Shown here piece by piece: positions 25,743 through 32,995 of a DNA stretch of 64,000 nucleotides. Below the pieces are notes generated by a model that worked only from the letters and a program-made list of their open reading frames with translations, did not search any database and was not told the origin of the DNA. The position numbers and the translations under genes are program-made. Within the stretch, counting starts at the first letter, position 1; every line of letters starts with the position of its first letter. The stretch comes from an uncultured Luteimonas sp. (GTDB lineage: Bacteria > Pseudomonadota > Gammaproteobacteria > Xanthomonadales > Xanthomonadaceae): the NCBI GenBank assembly GCA_938008415.1, contig CALLKI010000080.1:13435-77434 (forward strand). Reading direction: 5' to 3'.

Positions 25743-26428
25743 CAGTCGTGCCCTCCGCGGCGCTGGCGGCGCACCAGCCACTCGCTGGCCAGCAGCGCCA
25801 GCAGCGAGATCGCCACCGCCACCAGCGCCAGTCGCCAGATGCCGGCCTCGCCGCCGGGCACCTGCATCAGCCCGTAGAGCGCGGTCGAGAGCGTCTGCGT
25901 CTGCCCGGGGATGCTGGAAACGAAGGTGATGGTCGCGCCGAATTCGCCCAGCGCCTTGGCGAAGGCGAGCACCGTGCCGGCGACCACGCCCGGCCAGGCC
26001 AGCGGCAGGGTGATGGTCAGGAACACGCGCAGCGGGCCGGCGCCGAGCGTGGCCGCGGCCTGCTCGAGCCGGCGGTCCACGGATTCGATCGCCAGCCGGA
26101 TCGCGCGCACCATCAACGGGAAGCCCATGATCGCGCTGGCGAGCGCGGCGCCGGTCCAGTGGAACGCGAAGCCGATGCCGAAGTGCTCCTCGAGGAAGCG
26201 CCCTGCCGCGCCGTTGCGGCCCAGCCACGCAAGCAGGGCGTAGCCGACGACCACCGGCGGCAGCACCAGCGGCAGGTGCACCAGTGCATCCAGCAGCGCC
26301 TTGCCGGGAAAACCGCGGCGCGCCAACAGCCAGCCCAGCGCGATGCCCGGCGGCAGGCTCGCCAGCGCTGCGGCGAGCGCCACCTTCAGGCTGAGCAGGA
26401 TGGCGGAGGTCTCGGCGGGCGTGAACAC
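25742..26428 (-). CDS. modB: Molybdate ABC transporter permease
   Basis: A 228-residue inner-membrane protein with about five to six hydrophobic helices. It has the permease EAA-like loop QAAATLGAGPLRVFLTITLPL around residues 140-160, which contacts the ATPase. The N-terminal helix (ILLSLKVALAAALASLPPGI) is typical of ModB/CysTW-type permeases. It is encoded seven bases after modA and overlaps the modC start. It imports molybdate, needed for the molybdenum cofactor. Confidence 0.92.
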   Translation of the reverse strand: MFTPAETSAILLSLKVALAAALASLPPGIALGWLLARRGFPGKALLDALVHLPLVLPPVVVGYALLAWLGRNGAAGRFLEEHFGIGFAFHWTGAALASAIMGFPLMVRAIRLAIESVDRRLEQAAATLGAGPLRVFLTITLPLAWPGVVAGTVLAFAKALGEFGATITFVSSIPGQTQTLSTALYGLMQVPGGEAGIWRLALVAVAISLLALLASEWLVRRQRRGGHD

Positions 26429-26435
26429 GCGGTCC

Positions 26436-27242
26436 TCAGCGGATGAAGCCGTGCCGGCGGAAGATGTCGCCGGCGGCGTCCGAACGCAACCAGGCGACGA
26501 AGTCCGCCGCTGCCGGGTGCGTGCTGGCGGCGACGCGCGCCGCCGGGTAGACGATCTCCGGATGCGTGTCCGGCGGGAAGGTGGCCAGCACCTTCACCCG
26601 TGGCTCGGCCCGTGCGTCGCTGGCGTAGACCACGCCCAGCGGCGCCTCGCCACGCGCCACCAGCAGCAGCGCGGCGCGGACGTTCTCGGCCTCGGCCACG
26701 CGCGGCGCGAGCCCATCCCACATGCCCAGCGATTCGAACGCCGCCCTCGCGTAGCGGCCGGCCGGCACCGCGGAGGCCAGCGCCAGCGCGAGGCGCCCGC
26801 GTTCTCCAAACAGCGGGCGCAGGTCGGCTCCCGGCGCGAGCGCGACGGTGCCGGTCGGCGTTTCGCGCGGGGCGACCAGCACCAGCGCGTTGCCGCAGAC
26901 GTCCGCGCGCGTGGCTGGATCGACGAGGCCGCGTTCCTGCAGCCAGTCCATCCAGTCGCGGTCGGCGGAGACGAACACGTCGGCCGGCGCGCGCTGCGCG
27001 ATCTGCCGCGCCAGCGCGGAACTGGCGGCGTAGGACACGCGCACCGGCTGCCCGCTGCGGGCGGCGTAGGCGCCTGCGGCCTCGTCCAGCGCGTCCTTCA
27101 GGCTGGCCGCGGCGAACACCGTCAGCGGTGGCACGCCGTCCGTGGCCGGCCCCGGGCCGCCATCCGGGGCGCAGGCAGCCAGCAGCGCCGCCAGGGCCAG
27201 CGCGGCGATGCGGCGGGCCATCCGGGCCACCGGGGAACCCAT
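26436..27242 (-). CDS. modA: Molybdate ABC transporter substrate-binding protein
   Basis: A 268-residue periplasmic binding protein. An N-terminal signal ends in AALLAAC, consistent with lipidation of the Cys, so it may be a lipoprotein. The mature part begins LTVFAAASLKDALDEAA, the ModA hallmark, with SSALARQI and PADVFVSAD downstream. ATG 27242 is chosen; an in-frame ATG at 27221 (MARRIAALALAALL) is equally possible because neither has a clear Shine-Dalgarno. It leads the modABC operon, 22 bp after the MBL gene on the same strand. Confidence 0.92.
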   Translation of the reverse strand: MGSPVARMARRIAALALAALLAACAPDGGPGPATDGVPPLTVFAAASLKDALDEAAGAYAARSGQPVRVSYAASSALARQIAQRAPADVFVSADRDWMDWLQERGLVDPATRADVCGNALVLVAPRETPTGTVALAPGADLRPLFGERGRLALALASAVPAGRYARAAFESLGMWDGLAPRVAEAENVRAALLLVARGEAPLGVVYASDARAEPRVKVLATFPPDTHPEIVYPAARVAASTHPAAADFVAWLRSDAAGDIFRRHGFIR

Positions 27243-27264
27243 GTGGGATCGTGCGGCGGCGTGC

Positions 27265-28128
27265 TCAGAGCGCGTCGAGCGGGACCTTGAGGTAGCGAAT
27301 GCCATTGTCCTCCGCGGGGGGCAGCTCGCCGGCGCGGATGTTGACCTGCACCGCCGGGATGATCAGCGCTGGCATCGACAGGGTGCGGTCGCGCGCCTCG
27401 CGCACGGCCACGAATTCGTCCTCGGTGGTGTCCGCGCGCACGTGGATGTTGCCGCGCTTCTGTGCGCCGATGGTGGTCTCGCAGGCCACCTCGCGGCCAC
27501 CCGGGCCGTAGTCGTGGCAGACGAACACGCGGGTCTCGTCGGGCAGTTCGTACAGGCGCCGGATCGAGCGGTACAGCTGCGCGGCGCTGCCACCCGGGAA
27601 GTCGCAGCGGGCGGTGCCCGAGTCGGGCATGAACAGGGAGTCACCGGGGAACAGCGCGTCGCCGACGAGGTAGGCGCAGCTGTCGCTGGTGTGGCCCGGC
27701 ACCGCGATCACCCGCGCCTCGATGCCGCCGACGTGGAAGGTTTCGCCATCGGCGAACAGGTGGTCGAACTGCGAGCCGTCGGTTCGGAATCCGCCGCCGA
27801 GGTTGAAGATCCGGGCAAAGGTTTCCTGCACCCTGCGGATGCCCTCGCCGATGGCGAGCACGGCGCCCGGGAGCTGCTGGCGCAGCCAGTGGCCGGCGCT
27901 CAGGTGGTCGGCGTGGGCGTGGGTTTCCAGCAGCCAGCGCACCTGCAGCCCGTGCCCGCGGACGTGGTCGAGCAGGGCTTGTGCCGAACGGGTCGAGGTG
28001 CGGCCGGAGGCCGCCTCGTAGTCCAGCACCGGGTCGATGATCGCCGCCTGGCGCGTGTCGGGGTCGGAGACCACGTAGCTCCAGGTGTTGCTGGCGGCGT
28101 GGAAGAACGGCTTGACGTCCGGCTTCAT
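27265..28128 (-). CDS. MBL-fold persulfide dioxygenase-like hydrolase (ETHE1/Blh type)
   Basis: A 287-residue metallo-beta-lactamase fold protein. The motif THAHADH gives the metal ligands H70, H72, D74 and H75; VPGHTSDS, FPGDSLF and VCHDYGPGG supply the remaining ligands. The pattern and the N-terminal NTWSYVVSDPDTRQAAIIDPVLDY (two halves of the first strands) match the ETHE1/Blh group, which oxidises glutathione persulfide to sulfite. ATG 28128 has a GGAGGA upstream. It diverges from a DUF442-like gene (28230); in Xylella and relatives these two domains are fused in Blh. Substrate is inferred. Confidence 0.82.
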   Translation of the reverse strand: MKPDVKPFFHAASNTWSYVVSDPDTRQAAIIDPVLDYEAASGRTSTRSAQALLDHVRGHGLQVRWLLETHAHADHLSAGHWLRQQLPGAVLAIGEGIRRVQETFARIFNLGGGFRTDGSQFDHLFADGETFHVGGIEARVIAVPGHTSDSCAYLVGDALFPGDSLFMPDSGTARCDFPGGSAAQLYRSIRRLYELPDETRVFVCHDYGPGGREVACETTIGAQKRGNIHVRADTTEDEFVAVREARDRTLSMPALIIPAVQVNIRAGELPPAEDNGIRYLKVPLDAL

Positions 28129-28229
28129 GGCGCGTGGTCCTCCGGGGCAGGACACGGAAGGCGATGCTCGCATGCCCCGCATTGCGGAAGCGTAAAGTGG
28201 AATCCCCCCCGCCATGCAAGGAGACCGCA

Positions 28230-28781
28230 ATGTTCCGGATCGTGTTGCCCGCCGCCCTCGCCGCCTGCCTGCTGGCCGCCGCCGGCCCGGGCCGGGCGCT
28301 GGCTCCGGCGGATTCCCCCGCGGAGGCGGCGGATGCGCTCCCCCGGCTGGGGCTGCTCGTGGTGCGCGAGGACCTGCTGGTGTCCGGGCAGCCCACGCCG
28401 CAGCTGTGGGAGGTGCTGAAGGGCGAGGGCGTGACCACGGTCATCAACCTGCGCCCGGACGACGAGCTGCCCGGGCGGGACGAGCGTGCCGAGGTCGAGG
28501 CCGCGGGCCTGGCCTACCACCACATCCCGGTCGCCGGGCCCGATGGGCTGACCCCGGACAACGCCTCGCGCCTGTGGCGGCTGGTCCACGGCGCGCAGGG
28601 CCGGGTGCTGGCCCACTGCGGTTCGGGCAACCGGGTCGGCGCGCTGCTCGCGCTGGCCGCGGCGGAAGAGGGCGGCATGGCGCCGGAGGAGGCGCTGGCC
28701 TTCGGCAAGTCCGCCGGGCTGGCCAGCCCGGCGCTGGAGGCCGAGGTGCGCGCCCGGCTCGGGTTGCCGCCGGCCGAGTGA
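28230..28781 (+). CDS. Exported DUF442-type (phosphatase-like) protein
   Basis: A 183-residue protein with a signal peptide (about residues 1-25, MFRIVLPAALAACLLAAAG) and a domain resembling the DUF442/dual-specificity phosphatase-like half of Blh. The candidate P-loop is HCGSGNR with C130 and R135, four residues apart; classical PTPs have five, so a true phosphatase activity is doubtful. VSGQPTP and TTVINLRPDDE are typical strands. ATG 28230 follows AAGGAG at 28218-28223. It is divergent from the MBL enzyme with 101 bp between them, suggesting shared control in sulfur or redox stress. Confidence 0.78.
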   Translation: MFRIVLPAALAACLLAAAGPGRALAPADSPAEAADALPRLGLLVVREDLLVSGQPTPQLWEVLKGEGVTTVINLRPDDELPGRDERAEVEAAGLAYHHIPVAGPDGLTPDNASRLWRLVHGAQGRVLAHCGSGNRVGALLALAAAEEGGMAPEEALAFGKSAGLASPALEAEVRARLGLPPAE

Positions 28782-28790
28782 GGGGAGCGG

Positions 28791-29600
28791 TCAGGCGCCG
28801 AGGATGCCGTTGAGCAGGACCGCAAGCCGCGCGCCCGCGCGCTGCAGTTGGCGTTCGGCGACCGGGCGGTACTTCGTGACGTAGCTGTCATCGATGCGCG
28901 CCCGCGGCGGGTAGAAGCCCGGCTGCACGACGATGGCGCAGGACTGTCCGGCCCAGTGCGCCGGCGCTGCGGCGGAGAAGGCATCGTCCGCCTGCGGCTT
29001 CGCGGCGGAGGACAGGCGCAGGCGCAAGTAGTACGCGGTCTCGCCCACGCCGCGCGATCCGAGCAGGGTCGAATCCCACAGCGAGTGCAGGTTGCCGCCG
29101 CGGCCACGGAAGTTGACCTGGAAGTCGTTGCCGCCGCGGTCGCGTGCGTAGCCGGCGTGCAGCGGCTGGTGCACGTCGCCGACGAGGTGCACCACGAACT
29201 TCAGCGCCTGCAGTCGCTCGGCGTCGGGCCGCGAGCGGTCGCGCAGGATCGCCACCTGCGCCGCCAGCGCCTCGACCACGCAGTCGCCGCCGTGACAGTG
29301 GCGCGCGGCGTCGTAATGGCAGCCGTCCTCGCCGATGTTGACGTAGTGCCACTTCGAGCTGCGGCGGCCGAGCGCCGGATCATGCTGGCGCAGTTCGTCG
29401 GCCCAGTTGGCCACGTCGGCCAGCGACGACAGGCCCTCGGTGGCGAGCAGGCGGCGGGCTTCGGCGCGGGCCCCGGGCGAGAGCTGGTATTCGGCCAGCC
29501 GCGCCACCAGCCGGTGGCCCAGCGGCCCCCACGCGAGCGCGTGCGCCGGGGCCAGCAGCAGGACGAGCGCGAGGCACAAAAAAACAGGGAGGCGGGACAT
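28791..29600 (-). CDS. S1/P1 family nuclease, secreted
   Basis: A 269-residue zinc nuclease. The signal peptide ends LAPAHALA, placing W24 at the mature N-terminus; in this family the first Trp is a zinc ligand, so cleavage there is required. Further ligands are visible in GHRLVA, HYVNIG, HLVGDVHQPLHAG, RGGNDFQV and NLHSLWDS. Members degrade single-stranded DNA and RNA to 5'-nucleotides outside the cytoplasm. The start codon lies within the 3' arm of an intrinsic terminator stem (29578-29633) and has no Shine-Dalgarno. Expression must therefore use a leaderless mRNA, another start, or read-through. Confidence 0.92.
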   Translation of the reverse strand: MSRLPVFLCLALVLLLAPAHALAWGPLGHRLVARLAEYQLSPGARAEARRLLATEGLSSLADVANWADELRQHDPALGRRSSKWHYVNIGEDGCHYDAARHCHGGDCVVEALAAQVAILRDRSRPDAERLQALKFVVHLVGDVHQPLHAGYARDRGGNDFQVNFRGRGGNLHSLWDSTLLGSRGVGETAYYLRLRLSSAAKPQADDAFSAAAPAHWAGQSCAIVVQPGFYPPRARIDDSYVTKYRPVAERQLQRAGARLAVLLNGILGA

Positions 29601-29633
29601 GCCGGCATGGTAACCGACATGCCCGCCTCCCTG
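29578..29633 (-). terminator. Intrinsic terminator of ompW overlapping the S1/P1 nuclease start
   Basis: Read on the minus strand, 29633-29618 pairs with 29601-29585: 16 base pairs with a single bulged base. It is followed directly by seven T (complement of A at 29578-29584). It lies 89 bp past the ompW stop, a normal position for its terminator. The 3' arm encodes the first residues of the nuclease (MSRLP) and the T tract encodes the next. Confidence 0.85.
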
Positions 29634-29721
29634 CGCCCTGCACGCGGGCTCCCCTGGAGGCGGGGGACGCGATCCGGGACGCCGCGGGCTTCCGCGGGGA
29701 GGGACGGGCGCCCCGGGCGCG

Positions 29722-30360
29722 TCAGAACTTCACGACCCAGGCCAGGCCGTAGACCAGCGGGTCGATGTCGGCGGTGCCGATCCTGACGCCGTTGACCTTG
29801 ACGTCGGCGTCGATGTCCGCCCAGCGCGCGTCGAGGCGGATCGCGCTGCGCTGGTTCACCGCGAAGTCGATGCCGACGTGCGCGGCCAGGCCCCACGAAT
29901 CGTCGAGCGACAGCCTGGTCCCTTCCAGCGCGCCGGTCGTCTTCTCGCTGAAGAACGTGGTGTAGTTCACGCCCACGCCGATGAACGGGGTGGCCTTCGT
30001 CGAGTTGGCGAAGTGGTACTGCAGCGAGACCACCGGCGGCAGGTGCCGGGTGCTGCCCACCTTGCCGATACCGCGGATGTCGATGTCGTGCTGGAACGGA
30101 AGCGCCGCCAGGACCTCGATGCCCAGGTTGTCGCGCACGAAGTACTCGGCGGTGATGGTCGGGCGCACGCTGTTGCCGATTTCCGTCGGGGGCAGCGGGC
30201 CGAGCTCCAGCGCGGTCGCGTCCAGGCTGCCGTTGTTCGACTTCGGATCCACGTTGTGGACGCCGATGCCGAGGGTCCAGTCGCCCCTGGACTGGGCGGC
30301 GGCGGGCAGGGCGGCGCCGACGGCGGCCGCCAGCAGGAGGAGGGAGAGGGTCTTCTTCAT
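29722..30360 (-). CDS. ompW: OmpW family outer-membrane protein
   Basis: A 212-residue eight-stranded beta-barrel precursor. The signal peptide MKKTLSLLLLAAAVGAALP ends AAAQ, about residue 23. OmpW-type strands are visible (DWTLGIGVHNVDPKSNNG, PTITAEYFVRDNLGIEVLAA, TPFIGVGVNYTTFF) and the chain ends with aromatic F in YGLAWVVKF, the barrel-insertion signal. OmpW transports small hydrophobic molecules and in E. coli is induced under oxygen limitation through FNR. A perfect FNR-type box lies upstream here (30436-30449). Confidence 0.93.
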   Translation of the reverse strand: MKKTLSLLLLAAAVGAALPAAAQSRGDWTLGIGVHNVDPKSNNGSLDATALELGPLPPTEIGNSVRPTITAEYFVRDNLGIEVLAALPFQHDIDIRGIGKVGSTRHLPPVVSLQYHFANSTKATPFIGVGVNYTTFFSEKTTGALEGTRLSLDDSWGLAAHVGIDFAVNQRSAIRLDARWADIDADVKVNGVRIGTADIDPLVYGLAWVVKF

Positions 30361-30407
30361 CGGGAGAGTTCCTTATCTGGCGTGTGGGAGAGAGGAGGAA
30401 CGGCGCC

Positions 30408-30449
30408 AATCTGCGCCTGCCCGGCCCCCGCCGCCTTGATCCGGATCAA
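30408..30449 (-). promoter_or_regulatory. FNR/Anr-type box and -10 element upstream of ompW
   Basis: TTGAT-CCGG-ATCAA at 30436-30449 is a perfect symmetric FNR consensus. If it is centred at -41.5, transcription on the minus strand starts near 30401. A -10-like CAGATT (complement of 30408-30413) then falls exactly at -12 to -7. This is the geometry of class II FNR activation and gives a 40-base ompW leader. Confidence 0.7.
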
Positions 30450-30492
30450 TCGCCCGGAAAACCGCCGGGACCGGCGGCCCGCGCCCCCGCGC

Positions 30493-30520
30493 CCGACAGG
30501 GTCCGCCCGGCTGGTAAAAT
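30493..30520 (+). promoter_or_regulatory. Candidate extended -10 promoter of gap
   Basis: CCGACA (30493-30498), a 16-bp spacer, and TAAAAT (30515-30520) preceded by TGG, forming an extended -10. The expected start is near 30527, about 32 bases before the ATG. Confidence 0.55.
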
Positions 30521-30558
30521 CCCGTTTTCCCAATCCCTTCTTCCGGGAGTCGAGCGAC

Positions 30559-31563
30559 ATGGCGATCAAGGTTGGCATCAATGGTTTCGGGCGCATCGGC
30601 CGCAACGTGCTGCGTGCGGCAGTGCAGAACTTCGGCGACGACATCGAGATCGTGGCGATCAACGACCTGCTCGAACCGGAGTACCTGGCCTACATGCTGC
30701 GCTACGACTCCGTGCACGGCCGCTTCAAGGGCGAGGTGGCGGTCGAGGGCAGCACCCTGATCGTCAACGGCAAGCGGATCCGCCTGACCCAGGAGCGTGA
30801 CCCGGCCAACCTGAAGTGGGACGAGGCAGGCGCCGAGGTGGTGATCGAGTCCACCGGCCTGTTCCTCGACAAGGACAGCGCCGGCAAGCACCTGGCCGCC
30901 GGCGCGAAGAAGGTGATCATGTCGGCCCCGTCCAAGGACGACACGCCGATGTTCGTCTTCGGCGTCAACCACGACACCTACGCCGGCGAGGCGATCATCT
31001 CCAACGCCAGCTGCACCACCAACTGCCTGGCGCCGCTGGCCAAGGTGCTGCACGACAAGTGGGGCATCAAGCGCGGCCTGATGACCACCGTGCATGCCGC
31101 CACCGCGACCCAGAAGACCGTCGACGGCCCGTCCAACAAGGACTGGCGCGGCGGCCGCGGCATCCTCGAGAACATCATCCCGTCCTCGACCGGCGCGGCC
31201 AAGGCGGTGGGCAAGGTCATCCCGTCCCTGAACAGGAAGCTCACCGGCATGAGCTTCCGCGTGCCGACTTCCGACGTGTCGGTGGTGGACCTGACCTGCG
31301 AGCTCGAGAAGCCCGCCACCTACGAGGAAATCTGCGCGGAGATGAAGGCGCAGTCCGAGGGCGCGCTGAAGGGCATCCTCGGCTACACCGAGGACAAGGT
31401 GGTCGCCACCGACTTCCGCGGCGATGCGCGCACCTCGATCTTCGACGCCGAGGCCGGCATCCAGCTCGACCCGACCTTCATCAAGGTCGTCGCCTGGTAC
31501 GACAACGAGTGGGGCTATTCCAACAAGTGCCTGGAAATGGCCCGCGTCGTCGCGGCGAAGTAA
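30559..31563 (+). CDS. gap: Glyceraldehyde-3-phosphate dehydrogenase (type I)
   Basis: A 334-residue NAD-dependent enzyme of glycolysis/gluconeogenesis. The Rossmann motif INGFGRIGR opens the protein; the catalytic thiol is C152 in SNASCTTNC, and the phosphate-binding blocks HAATATQKTVDGPS, SSTGAAKAV and the C-terminal WYDNEWGYSNK are present. ATG 30559 follows a GGGAG ribosome-binding site. It heads the gap-pgk-pyk cluster and is divergent from ompW. Confidence 0.97.
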   Translation: MAIKVGINGFGRIGRNVLRAAVQNFGDDIEIVAINDLLEPEYLAYMLRYDSVHGRFKGEVAVEGSTLIVNGKRIRLTQERDPANLKWDEAGAEVVIESTGLFLDKDSAGKHLAAGAKKVIMSAPSKDDTPMFVFGVNHDTYAGEAIISNASCTTNCLAPLAKVLHDKWGIKRGLMTTVHAATATQKTVDGPSNKDWRGGRGILENIIPSSTGAAKAVGKVIPSLNRKLTGMSFRVPTSDVSVVDLTCELEKPATYEEICAEMKAQSEGALKGILGYTEDKVVATDFRGDARTSIFDAEAGIQLDPTFIKVVAWYDNEWGYSNKCLEMARVVAAK

Positions 31564-31578
31564 CCGGCGCGCCCCACA

Positions 31579-31604
31579 CGAAGCCCCGCGCACGCGGGGC
31601 TTCG
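31579..31604 (+). terminator. Stem-loop between gap and pgk
   Basis: A perfect 12-bp inverted repeat (31579-31590 with 31593-31604) followed by CGTTCC, with no T run. More likely an mRNA-stability or partial-termination element than a full terminator. Confidence 0.5.
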
Positions 31605-31656
31605 CGTTCCCGGCGTCCTCCCGCAGTCCACAGCATCCATCGAGCAGGCAAAGTCC

Positions 31657-32832
31657 ATGTCCATCCTCCGCATGACCGACCTCGATCTTGCCGGCAAGCG
31701 CGTCCTGATCCGGCAGGATCTCAACGTGCCCATCGAGAACGGCCGGATCACCTCCGAGCAGCGCATCGTCGCCTCGCTGCCGACGCTGGAGCTGGCGCTG
31801 GAGAAGGGCGCGGCGGTGATGGTGATGTCGCACCTGGGGCGGCCGAAGGAAGGCGAGTGGAGCGAGGAGAATTCGCTTGCGCCGGTGGCCAGGCGCCTGT
31901 CCGAGCTGCTCGGCAGGGAGGTGCCGCTGGTGCGCGACTGGGTGGACGGCGTGGACGTCGCGCCCGGGCAGATCGTGCTGCTCGAGAATTGCCGCATGAA
32001 CGTCGGCGAGAGCAAGGACGACGAGGCGCTGGCGAGGAAGTATGCCGCGCTGTGCGACGTGTTCGTGATGGACGCGTTCGGCACCGCGCACCGCGCCCAG
32101 GCCTCGACCCATGGCGTGATCCGTTTCGCCAGGGTTGCGGCGGGCGGCCCGCTGCTGATGGCCGAGCTCGACGCGCTGGCCAGGGCGCTCCACGAACCGG
32201 CGCGGCCGCTGCTGGCCATCGTCGCCGGCAGCAAGGTCTCGACCAAGCTGGAGCTGCTGACCAACCTCGTCGGCAAGGTGGACCAGCTGATTGTCGGCGG
32301 CGGCATCGCCAACACCTTCCTCGCCGCCCTGGGCCTGCCGGTCGGCAAGTCGCTGCACGAGCCTGACCTGGTCGAGACCTCGCGGAAGATCATGGAGCAG
32401 GCGAAGGCACGCGGCGCCGAAATCCCGGTGCCGACCGACGTGGTCGTCGCCAGGTCGTTCCATCCCGACGCCGAGGCCACGGTCAAGGCGGTCGCGGACG
32501 TCGCGGAGGACGACCTGATCCTCGACATCGGCCCGGAGACGGCCGCGCGCTACGCGGAGATGATCTCGAAGGCCGGCACCGTGGTCTGGAACGGCCCGGT
32601 GGGCGTATTCGAGTTCGATGCCTTCGGCAAGGGCACCGAGACCGTCGCGCGTGCCATCGCGGCCTCGCCCGCGTTCTCCATCGCCGGCGGCGGCGACACC
32701 CTCGCCGCGGTGGACAAGTACGGCATCGCCGACGATGTGTCCTACATCTCCACCGGCGGCGGCGCCTTCCTGGAGTTCCTCGAGGGCAAGACCCTGCCGG
32801 CGGTCGCGGCGCTGGAAGCCCGGGGCGGCTGA
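31657..32832 (+). CDS. pgk: Phosphoglycerate kinase
   Basis: A 391-residue glycolytic kinase. The substrate-binding N-terminal domain has GKRVLIRQDLNVP, MSHLGRPKEGE, and the nucleotide-binding C-terminal domain has VAGSKVSTKLELL, GGGIANTF and the terminal GGGDTLAAVDKYG with STGGGAFLEFLEGK. It produces ATP from 1,3-bisphosphoglycerate. It lies 93 bp downstream of gap and is followed by a T-tailed hairpin that separates it from pyk. Confidence 0.97.
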   Translation: MSILRMTDLDLAGKRVLIRQDLNVPIENGRITSEQRIVASLPTLELALEKGAAVMVMSHLGRPKEGEWSEENSLAPVARRLSELLGREVPLVRDWVDGVDVAPGQIVLLENCRMNVGESKDDEALARKYAALCDVFVMDAFGTAHRAQASTHGVIRFARVAAGGPLLMAELDALARALHEPARPLLAIVAGSKVSTKLELLTNLVGKVDQLIVGGGIANTFLAALGLPVGKSLHEPDLVETSRKIMEQAKARGAEIPVPTDVVVARSFHPDAEATVKAVADVAEDDLILDIGPETAARYAEMISKAGTVVWNGPVGVFEFDAFGKGTETVARAIAASPAFSIAGGGDTLAAVDKYGIADDVSYISTGGGAFLEFLEGKTLPAVAALEARGG

Positions 32833-32857
32833 CCGGGGCGCGCCGGAACCGCACGAT

Positions 32858-32900
32858 GCGCCGCCGTATTCCCGTGGTCCGGGAGCGGCGGCGCCGTTTT
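32858..32900 (+). terminator. Terminator after pgk
   Basis: An 8-bp GC stem (32858-32865 with 32887-32894) carrying an inner CCCG/CGGG pair, followed by CG and four T (32897-32900). Confidence 0.6.
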
Positions 32901-32995
32901 CACCGGGGTTTCATGCGCCGCGGGCCAACGGGGGCGGGGTGTCTCGGATAGGATTAGGGAGGAACGTCCGACATATCCGCACGGGAACCCTGTCC

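Noticed and set aside
29380..29643. Alternative minus-strand frames around the nuclease start as separate small genes
   Set aside because: They have no recognisable sequence and run through the well-supported nuclease gene in the wrong frame.
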